In this document: one piece after another, positions 1 through 17,497 of the stretch
Numbering within the stretch: the first letter of the stretch is position 1
Layout: every line of letters starts with the position of its first letter
Assembly: GCA_028023455.1 (NCBI GenBank)
Contig: JAQFVV010006638.1
Coordinates: 186,001-250,000, forward strand
Direction: 5' to 3'
DNA length: 64,000 bases
Source of the DNA: Epiperipatus broadwayi
Taxonomy: Eukaryota; Onychophora; Udeonychophora; Euonychophora; Peripatidae
Notes under the pieces: generated by a model
What the model saw: the letters and a program-made list of their open reading frames with translations, nothing else
Database searches by the model: none
What the model was told of the DNA's origin: nothing
Program-made: the position numbers and the translations under genes

Positions 1-1799
1 TATTAAGTCTTTGTTATTTAAAATACTAGAGGTTGATAGATTTTTAAAAAACTGATAATTCGGAAATTTAATTGATAAATAAATACCTATAAAAAACGTT
101 ATAGTATTTAAATTCTATATGCTGGTTATATAGAAAATTTTAAAAAATGTTTTGCTGAATATTTAAAGAAATGTGCACAGAAGTATACGAGGATATCCAA
201 GTCAATTTTTATAAAAACTTAAATTAAACATTTAACTATTGATTAATCCTAGGAAGATAATAACTTTTAAATAAATCCGGATCCTATAAACTGTTTTAAT
301 TATTATTTTGTTTCTTTATGGTGGAACTTATTTTATCTTTTTTTTTTTAAACGTTTTCCATTTATTTCATAAAAACTGTTTAAACATGTGATGTACCGGA
401 AAAGGAAGCGATGTTGATAGAATTTTGTGCCTAGGAAAAAAAGAACAATTGTGGATGGAAAGAAGACACCATTGGATTTTATGTAACATATTTTGTTTTC
501 TTAACTAACATAGATATTTAATTATTTATTGATCTATCAAAGATAAGAGAGGTACATTTTAAAAGTAATTACACATTAATATAACACTTAATTTCATAAA
601 GTTTATTTTTTTATATAATTTTACAACACGTAATATTTTAAGAATAATTGTTGAGTATAAATGTGATATTATTTTGTAAAACTATAATCCTGGAGGACAT
701 CGTTTGGCTGATTATAAATTGGAGTATCATTTATGGTAATAATTATATAATATTAATAATTTAATGTATTTTGCTTTGTTTTCTTTAGATAAACCAAATA
801 TTATTTGATTGTTGAGTGAATGTATAAATATTTAAATAATATACACGCATAATACTATCAATAATAGTTTTATTTTAATATGCATACTTTATTCTATAAT
901 ATAAATTTATTACAACATAATAAGAGTTATCCAGAAATAATTATATGATTCTTTCGTGAATAAACTTTAATGTTTCTGTTACAATATTAGGAATTTGATT
1001 TATTATATTAGTATGAGTCATTTATATTTATTTTTCAAGTTAGTAAGAAGTAAAAAAAAATATATCTATATTTTTATTTTTTATTAGACAAGATAAATTA
1101 ATTTTATATAGAAAATTATATTTTGTTTGAAGGGTTTATCATATATAGATGATGAGATATAAGAGAGTTTGGATAGTCATTTTTTTAAAAAAATTGGTAA
1201 GCTGATACTGAAGTTAAATAAGATTAGAATGATATTTGAAGATAGGATTTTATTAAGAGGGAATAGGAATAACAAGTAGAGAAGAATAATAGTTTAAATG
1301 GAAAAGAATCATAGAATTTTATTTTAATATAATAACTTTATAAATTGGTAATTTATAAATAAAAATTTTGTCTTCACAAAATTGTTGAATAATTTTAAAA
1401 ATATTATTTTAAGAAAAGAACATATATGTATTGCATATTTTGGTAAGACATATATTATGAATTACATTGGAGTGAAGTAAATAATTATGTAATCAATAAA
1501 AATCACATAATATTACAAAGTTATATCAATCTATACATTAGTTGATATTTAATTAATGCTAATAATAAATGTAATACATAATAGTTACATTATAATAGAA
1601 ATAGCTATAATACTTAAATGGAGTAGCATTTTAATTATTAAAGTTTGTTTATTTTACATGTGCTACATAAGTGATATTTTACATAAAAGCCTTCTATTGT
1701 ACTAAGTGATTATAAATGATATCTAGTAAAATATAAGTTCATAAACTCAATTAAATGTTACTGATAAAACATTTAAGAAATGTATGGATTATTTATTTT
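1..1799. other. AT-rich non-coding stretch
   Basis: No reading frame, RNA gene or clear repeat could be supported here. The stretch is dense in stop codons on both strands. It may be the badly decayed front part of the LTR relative that follows, but I could not align it convincingly. Confidence 0.5.
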
Positions 1800-2844
1800 G
1801 GATTATAGAAATAACAACAATGTAAGAATCTTGTATTATTATTATTTTTCTTATTTTTATTTTTCTTGATTTCCACGTGTAATGTAAATAATGTATATAA
1901 GTTGTTTATTAAAGTTGATGTAAATAAATTTGTTTAAGTTGTTTTAAAAATGTGTCAAATTCATTATTTTGCACCACAGCATTTGACAACAGATAATTTA
2001 AATAAAACATAATATTTGCACAATATAAATTAAATTATTATTATTTTAAAAAAAAATAAATACAGTATTTTCTTAATATAATTTATAGAAATTCATTGAC
2101 ATTAACATATTATGTTATAATGGTCTAAAAATAATTATAATGTACAATATAAGAGTATAATATTATTTATTGCCACATATTATTAAATTATAAGATTTTA
2201 TTATATTCTTAATTAAGATACTATATGAAGATAAAAGACATGTAGATGATTTACTTGTTTTCTTAGTGATTAGTAGTATAATAAAATAGATGAGGTTAAC
2301 TTATACACTGGAGATTGTTATTATTAGTTATTTATTATTATTATAAGTTAGGTGTAGTTAGGTTTGATATTAAATCCCTTATCATGCCTATCTGCAAGAA
2401 GTATTATTACTTTAAGATAATTAAAAGAACCTGAGATTATTTAGTTATATTTCTTTGATAAAAAGATTGAGATTTATTTATTATTATTATTGAAGTTAGT
2501 TAATTTTTATAAAAGACATAGGAGTGCTATAGATGTATTAGTGAGATAATGAAGAGGTAATAGTATTCTTATGCCATTGAGATAATATCTTAGAAGATAT
2601 GGCCTCAATGTAAATTCAATTACCACTTGTAACTTCACTTCATAGTCTCATGATTTAATAAATACTTATTTAATTAGTGCATGATATTGAACCATATTAA
2701 TTTTCTGTTAGTTGTACTAAATCTGATAAGATATAGTATTATAAAAATATATTAATAATAGTTATACATATTTTAGCCGAGCATAACGATTTAATTGAGC
2801 TAGTCATATTTTAAATTATATTATATATATTTCTGGAAGTGAGG

Positions 2845-2848
<4 letters not shown>
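1800..2848 (+). repeat. decayed relative of the Element 1 LTR
   Basis: The order of short landmarks follows the last third of the Element 1 LTR (about 18430-19381). Shared landmarks are a TTTATTAAAGTTG-like block, a GTTATAATRGT block, a TTGCCACA block, and a near-identical GTRTTCTTATGCCATTGAGATA block followed by a Y-CAATGTA segment and a TCTCATGA...AATAAAT segment. It ends in GAGGGTAC directly at a (TA)n run, as the intact LTR ends in GAGGGCA at a TA run. The rest is heavily diverged, so this is an old copy or a sister family. The left edge is uncertain. Confidence 0.5.
2575..2610 (+). other. LTR hairpin, diverged copy
   Basis: CATTGAG pairs with CTCAATG and ATATC with GATAT around a six-base loop. 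The same hairpin occurs at the matching place in both Element 1 LTRs with different inner bases, so the fold is kept while the sequence has changed. Confidence 0.5.

Positions 2849-2849
<1 letters not shown>

Positions 2850-2902
<53 letters not shown>
2850..2902. repeat. (TA)n microsatellite
   Basis: Dinucleotide run with one phase slip, sitting directly on the right edge of the decayed LTR relative. The bases after it read TTGTAGCCC. Confidence 0.9.
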
Positions 2903-3284
2903 TGTAGCCCTTGGATTTGTCCAAGGCTCCATTTTTTTAAGTTAGCTATGAAAGAGAAGGTTCTATCCAAATTTTTCTCATAATATATGTATTTTTTTCT
3001 GTAATAATAAAATTTTAGCCAAGACTGAGTTTGAACCTATATTTATAAGGAATTGCATATGTTCAACTAGTAAGCAATCTAAAAATTTATTGTTAAAGTG
3101 TTTATAACCAGAGGATTCTTTTATTGTAATTTATGAGTTAAATTGATATTAAGAAAATATTAGAAAAAGCAAGATTTACACATTTTTTGATAGGGAGATA
3201 TGTGACTGTTGAAAACTATATTAGATAGTGATGATGAGTGGTCATTATTTTATGCTAGGTTATAAATAAATAATTCATGAAAGT

Positions 3285-7445
<4,161 letters not shown>

Positions 7446-8123
7446 GTGATTTAGATACGTATTGTTTACAAACGTTGCTGCTATGAAAATTGCGGTATAG
7501 TAAATCTGAGATTCCGTGCCGTAATATATTGTATTTATAACACAATGAATGATAATTGTATTTGTGTATATATTTAAAGCTTTCGGGCTAAGATGCTTAA
7601 GACTGGCTTATATATATAAAAGTTAAGTTTAGAAAAGGTTGGTATCAACCTTTTCTATCAAAATCTTTGTCTCGTGTCTAAGCTTGATTATTTATTAGAT
7701 ATCTGTTTAAAATCTGATTGGCTTTCTCTGTTATAATTGTGCATGTGAGAAAGGCTAGTGTACTTTCAATTTATTATCAATTTTCAACAGGCGATTTAGA
7801 TAAGTATTGTTTACAAATGTTGCTGCTATGAAAATTGCGTATAGTAAATCTGAGATTTCGTGCCGTAATATATTATATTTATAACACAATGAATGATAAT
7901 TGTATTTGTTTATATATTTAAAGCTTTCGGGCTAAGATGCTTAAGACTGGCTTATATATATATAAGTTAAGTTTAGAAAAGGTTGGTATCAACCTTTTCT
8001 ATCAAAATCTCTGTCTCGTGTCTAAGCTTGATTATTTATTAGATATCTGTTTAAAACCTGATTGGCTTTCTCTGTTATAATTGTGCATATGAGAAAGGCT
8101 AGCATACTTTCAATTTATTATTA
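7446..8123. repeat. 345-bp tandem duplication with hairpins
   Basis: Two head-to-tail copies start at 7446 and 7791 with only scattered differences. Each carries a perfect 11-bp hairpin (AGAAAAGGTTG / CAACCTTTTCT, loop GTAT) at 7631-7656 and 7975-8000, and a GCTAAGATGCTTAAGACTGGC-like block just before it. The unit does not match the other repeats here. It could be a dimer of a satellite or of a small non-autonomous element. Confidence 0.85.
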
Positions 8124-9609
8124 AAAGTCAATGTAAATGACCGATCGAGAGATTGCATTTGAGATTGAAAAATGCGTTTCATGTTAATTTAATAAGTTTT
8201 TATAAAGTTAACAAAATAAAGAATAACTTTTTATTTGTTTGAATTGATTTTATTTAATTGCAATGGGCCTGTAATGCGGTCGCATGAAGGAGATTATATT
8301 TAATTCATACATATGAAATATATTAGTCTATACATTACATGAGAAATTATTGTATTAAATCTATACTTAGAAATTATTTAATCTATACCTATTATACTAG
8401 AATATATATAATTGATGCATTGCATATTTAATTGATACTTAAGAATTGCATCTGTCGTTAATTTATAATACACTTAAACAATTTGTATTTGAGAAAGTGA
8501 TCATCTTTCAAAAACCAATAATACATTTGAATTTCCATTTTGTTAGAAATGGATCTTAAGTTATATTTGGTTAGAAAATGGCCCAAATCTCAAATTTTAA
8601 TTTATTCGTTTAGTAAAAAAAAACCCACATTTTTGAATTTTTATTTGGTTAGAATATATATATTGTAATCATCTCCTACCACCTCTCCTGCCTTTTCTAA
8701 CAAGAAATACCTGGGGACACCAATCTATTGATCATTGAATAAACTGTTGGTCTGATCTTGCTTTAAAACTATTAATGAGGATCTTAAAATGATGTTCTAC
8801 CTTAGATTAGCTCAGTTGGGGGCTACAGAGGTCTACAGCTTGTAAAATGTATATTGGATGTGGGAGAAAACATTATGATTAATAAAAACATAACATCTAT
8901 GAAGTTCCAAAATAAATAAAAAATTCAAATTGGTAAAGTTCTACCATTTAAATGGACAAGTTATAGCCTATCCCTCATCTCGTCCCATCATCCATATGCA
9001 TTGAACAACCTCTATTGTGTTAGAAAATTAAACCAATGAAATAAAGATGTCATGCTGATCAACTATATTGCATGGTATGTTAGAGTTAAATATAAAATAA
9101 AATATAACATTAGTTAATTTTTAATTGCACAGTAATTTAAACTTAATAACTGAATTAATGTCTAATGTAAATAATAAGTGAATATCTCAGAGAATTAATT
9201 TATTGCATGGCTTAATTTTAAATCTATACTTCTCAACAACTACCAATTACTATTATAAGAGTAATGATACAAATTAAAGCAATATCCTAACAAAATAATG
9301 GTAGTTAGATAATGAAAGGAACAGGGTGCATTTTGATTTCAATTCATCATCTAAATGATAACTGAATGCTAACATTTTCAGAGAATCACTAAACAACATT
9401 TCAAACAGTGTTTGGATTAAAAAAAGCAACATCATCAGATCTGGTCATGTTCATCATTAAATTATGGAATAGCGCGATCATATCATATTAGGTATGCAAA
9501 TGTGTGTGCATGTATGGAAATATGGAAAACGAATGCATATCATAGAAGAATTCCGAACACAACTTTAAATAAATAAAACATTTATTTACAAGATAATTTA
9601 AACATGCAT
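8124..9609. other. non-coding stretch
   Basis: No gene seen. TTAGCTCAGTTGG at about 8807-8820 resembles a tRNA box A, but no box B or cloverleaf follows at the right distance. It may be a SINE head fragment. Confidence 0.35.
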
Positions 9610-10060
9610 TTGGTTTTATAATTTACACATACATGCTTTAGATGTTTCTAACATCAACGGTTAAATTGTCTACATAAGAACAAATAACATAAAGATAACG
9701 TTCTATATTTTATTTTAACATATGCCAGCTATCAGTGCATTCCGATAGACTTATGGATAAAACATTATAATACCAGTACTAAAATAATAACACAACACTA
9801 AACTTCCTGATATTTTACTTGCAAAATTTGCTCAAGCTATCAGTCTCTTTCTGATAAACATATGACACAGAAACATTATAATACTACACCAAGGCAATTA
9901 AATATAAAATTATTCTATATTTGGTATTTTATTTTCAATACACTCAAGCTATCAATAACTTTTGATATGCTCATGAAAAATAAAACTATGTTAAACACTG
10001 GCATTAAAATTATAAAGTAAAACTAAAGTTCTTGGCATTTTCCTTCCAATGCACATCAAA
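9610..10060. repeat. degenerate tandem repeat, unit ~110 bp
   Basis: A block around AAGCTATCAG recurs near 9726, 9833 and 9944. Each is followed by a TGATAWR...ATRAA segment and an AAACATTATAATAC-like segment. The copies are diverged, so this is an old satellite patch. Confidence 0.5.
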
Positions 10061-11989
10061 ATAATATTAAAAAGGTTTAAATCTAAGAGTAAGAATAAGA
10101 ATAATAGTAAGAGCAAAAGGTCAAACTATACTTTACAAGTTAAATGAATAATTATATTAGTTAGCTAAACTTTGTCATCTTTTGCTTGCTCTTTCAAATG
10201 AGGATGGAACATTATGAGAGTTGATGGTATAAAGAGTAAATAATTAATATGATTTGAACAATAACTAAAAGTTGCACAATAATGATGGATTTCTCCATAC
10301 CTTCTAAATTAATAATTTATGCATGTGTCTGAAATATGCTATCTGTTATAAAATAATAAATATCACTATATCCAATTGGTTTACTTATGAAATTGGGAGA
10401 AATATCATAATAGGGATGATGATCATGGCCAACCAAGCTTTAATACTAATTCTGCTTCAGCTGTTCTGTGAGAAAAAAACAATTATACCTTTATTTTCCT
10501 TTTTATCAGCAAATTATCTTATGCTTGGCTATGAGTAAATGATGAAAAACATTTTATAGGCACATGAGAGATAAAATACTTTTATAACTCTAATCACAAT
10601 AGTTCCCAAGTCTAACTTAAGATACTTTAAAAAAACTGGTGTGGATATGGTTTTATCACCTAGAACATAAGGGAAATACACTACTTGGCATCTCGTACTA
10701 TAATTCATAAAATACAACTACTAAATCTGGAGGGTACAATCTACTCCTAACAAATATTTCAACAAACTAAGGGGAGAGCTTTCTCAATTCCAGACAATAT
10801 ACTATATAATCCACTCATGCCAAATACTCAAATAAATTAGGGGAGATATTATCTCTATCCCAGACATTATACTAGATATAACATAAATACTTTCATTCTG
10901 CATAGCCACTAAATAAAGTTCGATCTAAGCATAATAAAAAAATAATAAATTCACTCTTAAATAAATGTCTAAACTTTTCACTTCTCTTGGCACATTTTCA
11001 TTTTACGAAACCGATGGAACTTAAATTATTACTCGTTCCAATTCAAGCATTATTATAGCTACATTAAATAACAGACATGTATATATAAACATATTATTGC
11101 ACAAACAATTTCAAATACCATTAGATAAAGAACTATTGTAATGATATCAATTAATAAGTTGTAAAGGTAATAATGAATAAATCTCTCATTTCTGACAAGT
11201 ATAACTCATTTTTAGAAAGTCATGGTTAAAAACGTGATGGACTTTCCATCATTCAAATCCCGGCAATTTTAGACAGAAAATAAATATTTTAATGTGAATC
11301 GAGAGATTACACAAAGTTCTGTAAGATGCTGCCCTCTTGTGAATTATTTTACAAATAAAAAATCAATAAACCTGACAGTTAAGGTTAAACAAAAAACAGA
11401 GGTGAACTTATCTTAGATCTGATTGGCTAATAAATTTTGACAACAAAGAAAATTGTTTGTCAATTACAAAATTGCTCCACTTTTGTTTTATTTCGAAAGT
11501 AATAAACTAATGTTTTAGATCATTCTAAAAGATTTTTTTAAAATATTATATATTATTTTCATAAAATATACTGACAATCAAATTATTTAAAAATAATAGA
11601 TAAGATTTTAACAAAAAATAAACAAAATTATTAACTTTTTCTGCAAAATAAAACTGTCAAACAAATCATATCATCACGTAAACATTTTGATTCATTTTTA
11701 GATTTTGTTTTACATTTACCACTCGTAAATAATTCTACAATTATAAAGAAAAATTTATTTTTGAAAAAAACATCATTTACTTTCATAATGTGACAAATTA
11801 TTAATATACTTTTTATAAATGAAACCTAAGTGAATATAACAAGGAAAGGTGAATATATTTTGATGATTGAATTTTTATTTTGACACTTGACTTTGTGAAA
11901 TTAACCAATTAAAACGTTAGGCTTTTACCTCCGTTGTACAATAAAATACTCAGCAATAAAGAGGATATTTAACAGGTAAAAATTCTACA
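10061..11989. other. non-coding stretch
   Basis: No gene supported. A diverged pair of ~93-bp units is visible around 10720-10880 (AAATA-YTCAAYAAA-TWAGGGGAGA ... CCAGACA-TATACTA). The rest is unremarkable AT-rich DNA. Confidence 0.35.
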
Positions 11990-12074
11990 TGTAGTACTGC
12001 TACCTTGTGCTAACCAGAGTAATCAATGGATGCCAGAAGGTTTGTGCATAAAATCCCTATCTAGTGCCTACTCA

Positions 12075-12130
12075 TCAAATATCTCCAGACTAGTTTCTGG
12101 CTTGTGGCCTTCATCAGTGAGGAGTCCTGG
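12075..12130 (-). ncRNA. hammerhead-like motif, probably decayed
   Basis: On the minus strand, CTGATGA (12117-12111) is followed by a short GGC/GCC stem II with loop CACAA. Then come GAAA (12097-12094), a minimal stem III (AC..GT) and C17 at 12088, and TGGAG, which can pair with the CTCC upstream of CTGATGA if two bases bulge. The order is that of a type I hammerhead with the very short stem III typical of metazoan retroelement ribozymes. An A-A mismatch at the base of stem II and the bulged stem I suggest weak or lost activity. The GTCTGGAGATA segment is shared with the array at 46.9-48.3 kb. Confidence 0.5.
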
Positions 12131-14760
12131 ATCTGAGAGCACTGCACCTAGATATTAGGATCTAATGCAACCCTCCAACAGCCACAACAGTTATGTGCTA
12201 GTATGAGATGGTGATCATGTGATGTTTAGTGGTATAATATTTTAACTTGGATATGTACTAATTTTTATTAAATAAGCAAGACAAAATAACTTCTAGCAAA
12301 GCAAAGACAAAATAATTCTTTAGTGCATTCGGCAGTAGCATAAAATTGAAATAAAAATTTGGTTTAGGATAAACAACAAATATTTAAATTATGAATAAAA
12401 CAATTATTAAGAGGTAATTAATTGATAACTTCTTGAAAATAATTGATAAAAAATAAATTGTACACAATGAGCTTTTTTCCAAGGGAGATGTTCACCTCTT
12501 AACAGTGAATGGATATTTCTATCACTAACATGTGCATATAGAAACATAAGCACACAATAAATCTATACTAAAATAATACTAATTACTGAGTATAATATTT
12601 TCCCATATTATACTTTTGGTGAGACATTCTTGAAGAGAAACAAATAATAATAAAAATAAATCATATTTTTTTTAAATGTATCTGTCTATTAAATGCTAAC
12701 AAATAATAATAATAATCATTAAAGTTTTTTTCTTTTCTTCCTGGTTAAAATGAAAGTTTATTTATACTCTGTAAATGATATGTTTTAGTCATGTATTAAA
12801 CAATGGTGATGATTGACATAAGTATAAATATTGATAAACATTTAACAAGTTCCTGCAGGGAAATAAATAATATTAATTTGGATCCAATTTAGCAGCATTC
12901 AAAGTTTTTAGCAATAGCTAATGAAATCGCTAACAATATTACATATGATAATTCTGCATTATGGTAATAAATATTTATTATGGCATAAGTAGAGAAATAA
13001 TTTATTACTTAGTTCATTAGAGGTGTTCAAACATTTGTTTTGAGTTTTTAAAAGCCATTCATGAAGCACATAACTAATCAGTTTATAAAATCCAACTAAG
13101 TTCACATAAGTTTATTGATAACATATTTTAATAAAAAAAATTCAATTGCAAACAAGATCAATAAATAAAAGAAATTCATATTCAGTTTAATGCTCTTCTA
13201 TTCATTTATTCATCAGCATACTTAGAGATAAGTTAATAAATAATCCATTAAATTATATGTTACACATTTGTTCCTTATTTTACATACAAATGGTTAGGTG
13301 AATGTTTTAACAATAATAATATTAAAGTGGGTTAGAATAAATTATTCACACATATCTTTTCATTTAAACTTCAATCCTTTATAATTAGCATAAATTATTA
13401 ATAAAGAGTTCCTGAGGTGTTTAATGAAACAGTTCAAAATTTTCCCAAAATAATAAAATCCATCCATCCTAGCTACTTCTTTAATATTAGAATTAAGATT
13501 TAAGTAAAACAATTTAGAAATATAAACACACATTTCCATTACTTTTTTAATATTAGAAATTAAACTTAAATAGTTTATAATATAGCACATATATATATCT
13601 CAAACGATGGTTTGAGAAATTAAACCAGTTAGTTAAAAGTGAGAAAATGTACCTTGATTACTGTTGTTTAGGTTTCCATATCAATTATTTATTTTTCTCA
13701 GTAAATTTTCTGAGCTGTTTTCCATCCAGAAAACCAATAATATTTTTTCTTCACACTTTGGACCATAAAAGAATCAACTTATAAAAACTTTTATTGAGAG
13801 AGAAATGATGAAATCAGACAGCCTACTGAAGTCAACTGAAGTTAAATGAAGTCCACCTTTTGTAAAAATATTTCCCTTTTTATATATCCCAGACTACTAA
13901 CCAACCATCTGTTCTTCCAATAATCCAAGGTCATTTAAAAGTTAAAAGGTCTCTAGATCCGAATTATTTCACCCATTGCACTGAATTTTAATTAGCAGAA
14001 AAATATGCAATAAACTTTTTTGTCTTCAAAAGTAAAGAAAGAAAAAAATATTTTGTCTTTTAAAAAAAAAAGTAAATTGAATGAAGAATAAAATATGCTT
14101 TATTTCTAAAGTAGCAGGATAAAACTAATGATAATTATTTTAGCAAATAAAATATTTAATAGTAAAGTTGTTGTTTAATAATCCACGAGTCCAGTGATCT
14201 ATTAATTCATTTAAAATATAACTAAGCTGTTTATTCCAATTATTGGTTGTGAAATTAAATATTTTGCTATGATACTGATATTTGGTGGTACAATGATGTA
14301 CATGAATGGAATATGAAGCTGAAAGATGGCACAAACATACATGAACATTCACAATTACTAGGCCACAGGTACTAAACTGATCTCACTGAAATGGAAGTTT
14401 CTATGATGATGAGTCAAATATATTGCTCTGTTTACACTATGGATTGAAATATTATAGGCTAATAAACCAGAGAATTATCTAAACAAATCTCAATACTGTT
14501 CTGCAGACAAATAAAACAAACTTGGAATCAACCTAAACTAAACTGAAAACTTCTGTGACAAGCCACCCCTCTTTCTATTATTAATTACTAAAAATAGTAA
14601 ATATCTCAAAACCTTCAAATTATATCTATAGTTGCTTTCAAACATAGTTTTAGGACATTATAGAACAATTTTAAAATTTCAGGTTATTTCATTTTGTTTT
14701 AGTACAATGATATAAGCTGTTATTGAAACAGTACTACATAATTACAATCAAAATTTTGGT
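12131..14760. other. non-coding stretch
   Basis: No gene or repeat supported. Short open frames of 70-76 codons lack any recognisable domain or context. The right end, GGAGGTTACAATA at about 14770-14782, meets a TA run in the same way as the repeat end near 45210. Confidence 0.4.
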
Positions 14761-14783
14761 GCCTAACCAGGAGGTTACAATAT

Positions 14784-14784
<1 letters not shown>

Positions 14785-14876
<92 letters not shown>
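14785..14876. repeat. (TA)n run at left edge of Element 1
   Basis: Nearly perfect TA repeat with a GATATATATACAT interruption. It forms the immediate left flank of the 5' LTR. Confidence 0.9.
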
Positions 14877-14879
<3 letters not shown>

Positions 14880-15943
14880 GCCCTTGTGTGTAGGTCATAA
14901 TAAGGTAGAAAGGTCAATTACTAAAAAATTTTAAATTTTAAGTTATATCTGTATGATATATAAATAATAGTAGGACAATTATATTTTATAGTACAATTTA
15001 AAGCTGAAAATACCTGGTATATAACAGTGTAATAAATTATTTTAAAAGAAAACAGTTAAATAAAGCTTAAATGTATCATTGCTTATGGTTGTACAAGCTG
15101 GCCATATAAAATAATACAGCTATAAATAGTTAAAAGTATATTAATAATTTGAATATAATATTTTAAAACTAATAAATTAAATAAATGCTATATGCAATGT
15201 TATAATTGTATTTAAAAATCAAAATTAATAGAATATATTTTATTAATAGACTGTGGGATGATGAGAATTGTATTTAGTTCTACAAGTTTAAAATTATTTT
15301 CCAAATTTTTTATAAAAATATATTAGTTTTGGTTATTTAGACCGAGACATAAATAAAAAATCATTTGATAAAATTAGTAAACACGTGACTGTATATTATA
15401 TACCTTCACACACACGCTTGTTAAAATAATAATAAAGTTTGTGAATATGAAACTAAATATAATTGCCATCGATCCTTAAAGTGAAAGTTTAAATGTTAAA
15501 TGTTATTTTAATAATTATTTTAAAGTTTAAATAATTTTTGTAAAAGTATAATTGAAGTTAAAAATACTAGTCTAAATAATATTTGAGACATTACGTCATC
15601 AATTCTTCATTTTAAAAGTCTATTCTGTTATAAAACTAAAATGGATAAATTTGTTCGCGCTAAAATAAAGTTATTAACCAATCAACGGGGGTAAATTAGC
15701 AGACAAAATATAAGAATTATACAGAGCAGGAGAAGTAATGTGTAAGTGAAAGAGAAAGTAACACATTTTTGTAGCTGATAACACCGTAGCTGGAAAAGTA
15801 ATATAAATTTAAAATTTTGTATTTATTTAAAAGTTCTTCTGTAACATATAATATATTTTGACTGTATCGATACGAATTGCTAATTTTAAAAGTTATCTTA
15901 CCAGGGAAATTTATTCGAATTTAACCAAAAACCTACAGTAGAG

Positions 15944-16123
15944 ATGGAAGTACAAGGGAAAATATCTAAATTTATTACCGAAGGAAAAATATTTGGAAAT
16001 TGTCTTAATACAGCTTTATTTATGCTCAACCAGAAACTGATTGTTATAACTCAGAGAAAGATAATTGGGACGCTATATGAAAATTTAAAAGAGAAGTTAC
16101 ATGCCGTCAGGAAAAAATTATGA
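15944..16123 (+). pseudogene. 59-codon open frame inside the LTR, followed by decayed coding-like sequence
   Basis: An ATG-started frame of 59 codons (beginning MEVQGKISKF) lies within the LTR. The same start is at 23545 in the 3' LTR. Downstream, about 16205-16495, one reading frame stays protein-like for some 90 codons with only two internal stops, including the stretches QDKEKAIEQYESAIMYL and LLSENGSMKTENFIEDL. I recognise no family. Both LTR copies share the same stops, so the decay predates this insertion. It could be an old captured or accessory gene, or chance. Confidence 0.25.
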
Positions 16124-17487
16124 CGCAAAATTTGCGTTTTATTATAAAGAAAATAATGATAAAGAAAGAATGTTTATCTTTTAAAGGAAAAACATTATTA
16201 AAAATATAGTACAAGAATTTCAAGATAAAGAAAAAGCAATAGAACAATATGAAAGTGCTATTATGTATTTATAGAAAAGGAACGGAAAACTTTATCTAAT
16301 TAAAAAATATTACAAAGTAATCAACGAAAGAAATGCTGGAGCTTAAAAGAAATATAAAATTAAATTACTTAGTGAAAATGGATCCATGAAGACAGAAAAT
16401 TTTATTGAAGATTTAAATAAAAGTACGTACAAGATGCATCGGGGAAAAAGTCGCGCGGGAAATATTAGCAGACAATAGTAAAAGAGAATGCCATGAATTG
16501 ATAATTATATACAATATTACGAAAACCAAGGATTGTAGTCTATGAAGATTTATTAAACAGAGCTATTGTTTTACTTTAAAATAGAACATTAAGTGACTAA
16601 AAGAAGAAATAAAATATTTTTTTTTTAGCTTAAATAGGTTCAAGAAAGTCTGGTGAAGAAGTATCGTAAATATAATTTAAATTTTTTTTATTGATTGTAT
16701 TTAAAATATAAAATGCTATATTAGATTAGGGAAAACATATAAACATAAATTTAATAATAATGAGATTTAAATATAATAGCTTAATAGAATGATAGAAATA
16801 TTGTTTTAAAAATAAAAAGTATGTATGGAAGTTTTAATATCTACAAGAATTAATGGAATGGTGAAGCCTACAGAACACGATCGAGAAAATCAAGATCGTT
16901 TTGGTAATTTTGGTATTTATTCATAATGCATAATGTATTTTTTTCAGATCATCTATTAATTGAGAATGATGTGTGAAAGTTTTAAACTTATAAGTACACA
17001 TTTTATACAACATTAAAACATATTCGGAGATAAGAATAATTTTAAAATATGCATGCAATGAGTTATTTCAAGTATAATTAATAGTATAAGTTGTCAAAAC
17101 AATTGTGTGATTCTTTTGAACTTTCGTGTAACAAAGTATTAGATATTTTAAAATAGTTTGTATATGATAAATATACGAGAACAGTAGTAAAAGATTTTCT
17201 TAGAGAACAGCTGTATAGTTTTGAAATAAAATGAATTTTATTATTGTTAGAAATGTAGATAAGAATTTGTCGATGTACTGTATAGAAAAATCTAGAGAAA
17301 TAAGATCGGATAGTGACTTGGAAGTACTAGTGTAGAGGAAACCAAGATGATGTTTTGCTAAGAAATAAGAAAATCAAGTATTTGGATCATAGTTAGATTG
17401 TGTGATTTCAGTATAGCTAACTAAGTCCTATCACTGAACACATATATTTTGGGCAGTGTCTTTACGTATCTTTTAAACTCTTTGATG

Positions 17488-17497
17488 TTATATAAAG
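17488..17497 (+). promoter_or_regulatory. possible LTR TATA box
   Basis: TATATAAAG lies within one of the less AT-rich parts of the LTR. It is followed 50-100 bp on by a partly self-complementary segment around CTCCTATAATAGAGG / CTCCTCTATAG. The copy at 25146 in the 3' LTR is unchanged. The assignment is only by consensus, and TATA-like strings are common in such AT-rich DNA. Confidence 0.25.

Noticed and set aside
8800-8870. tRNA gene
   Set aside because: A box A-like string is present but no box B, acceptor stem or cloverleaf can be drawn.
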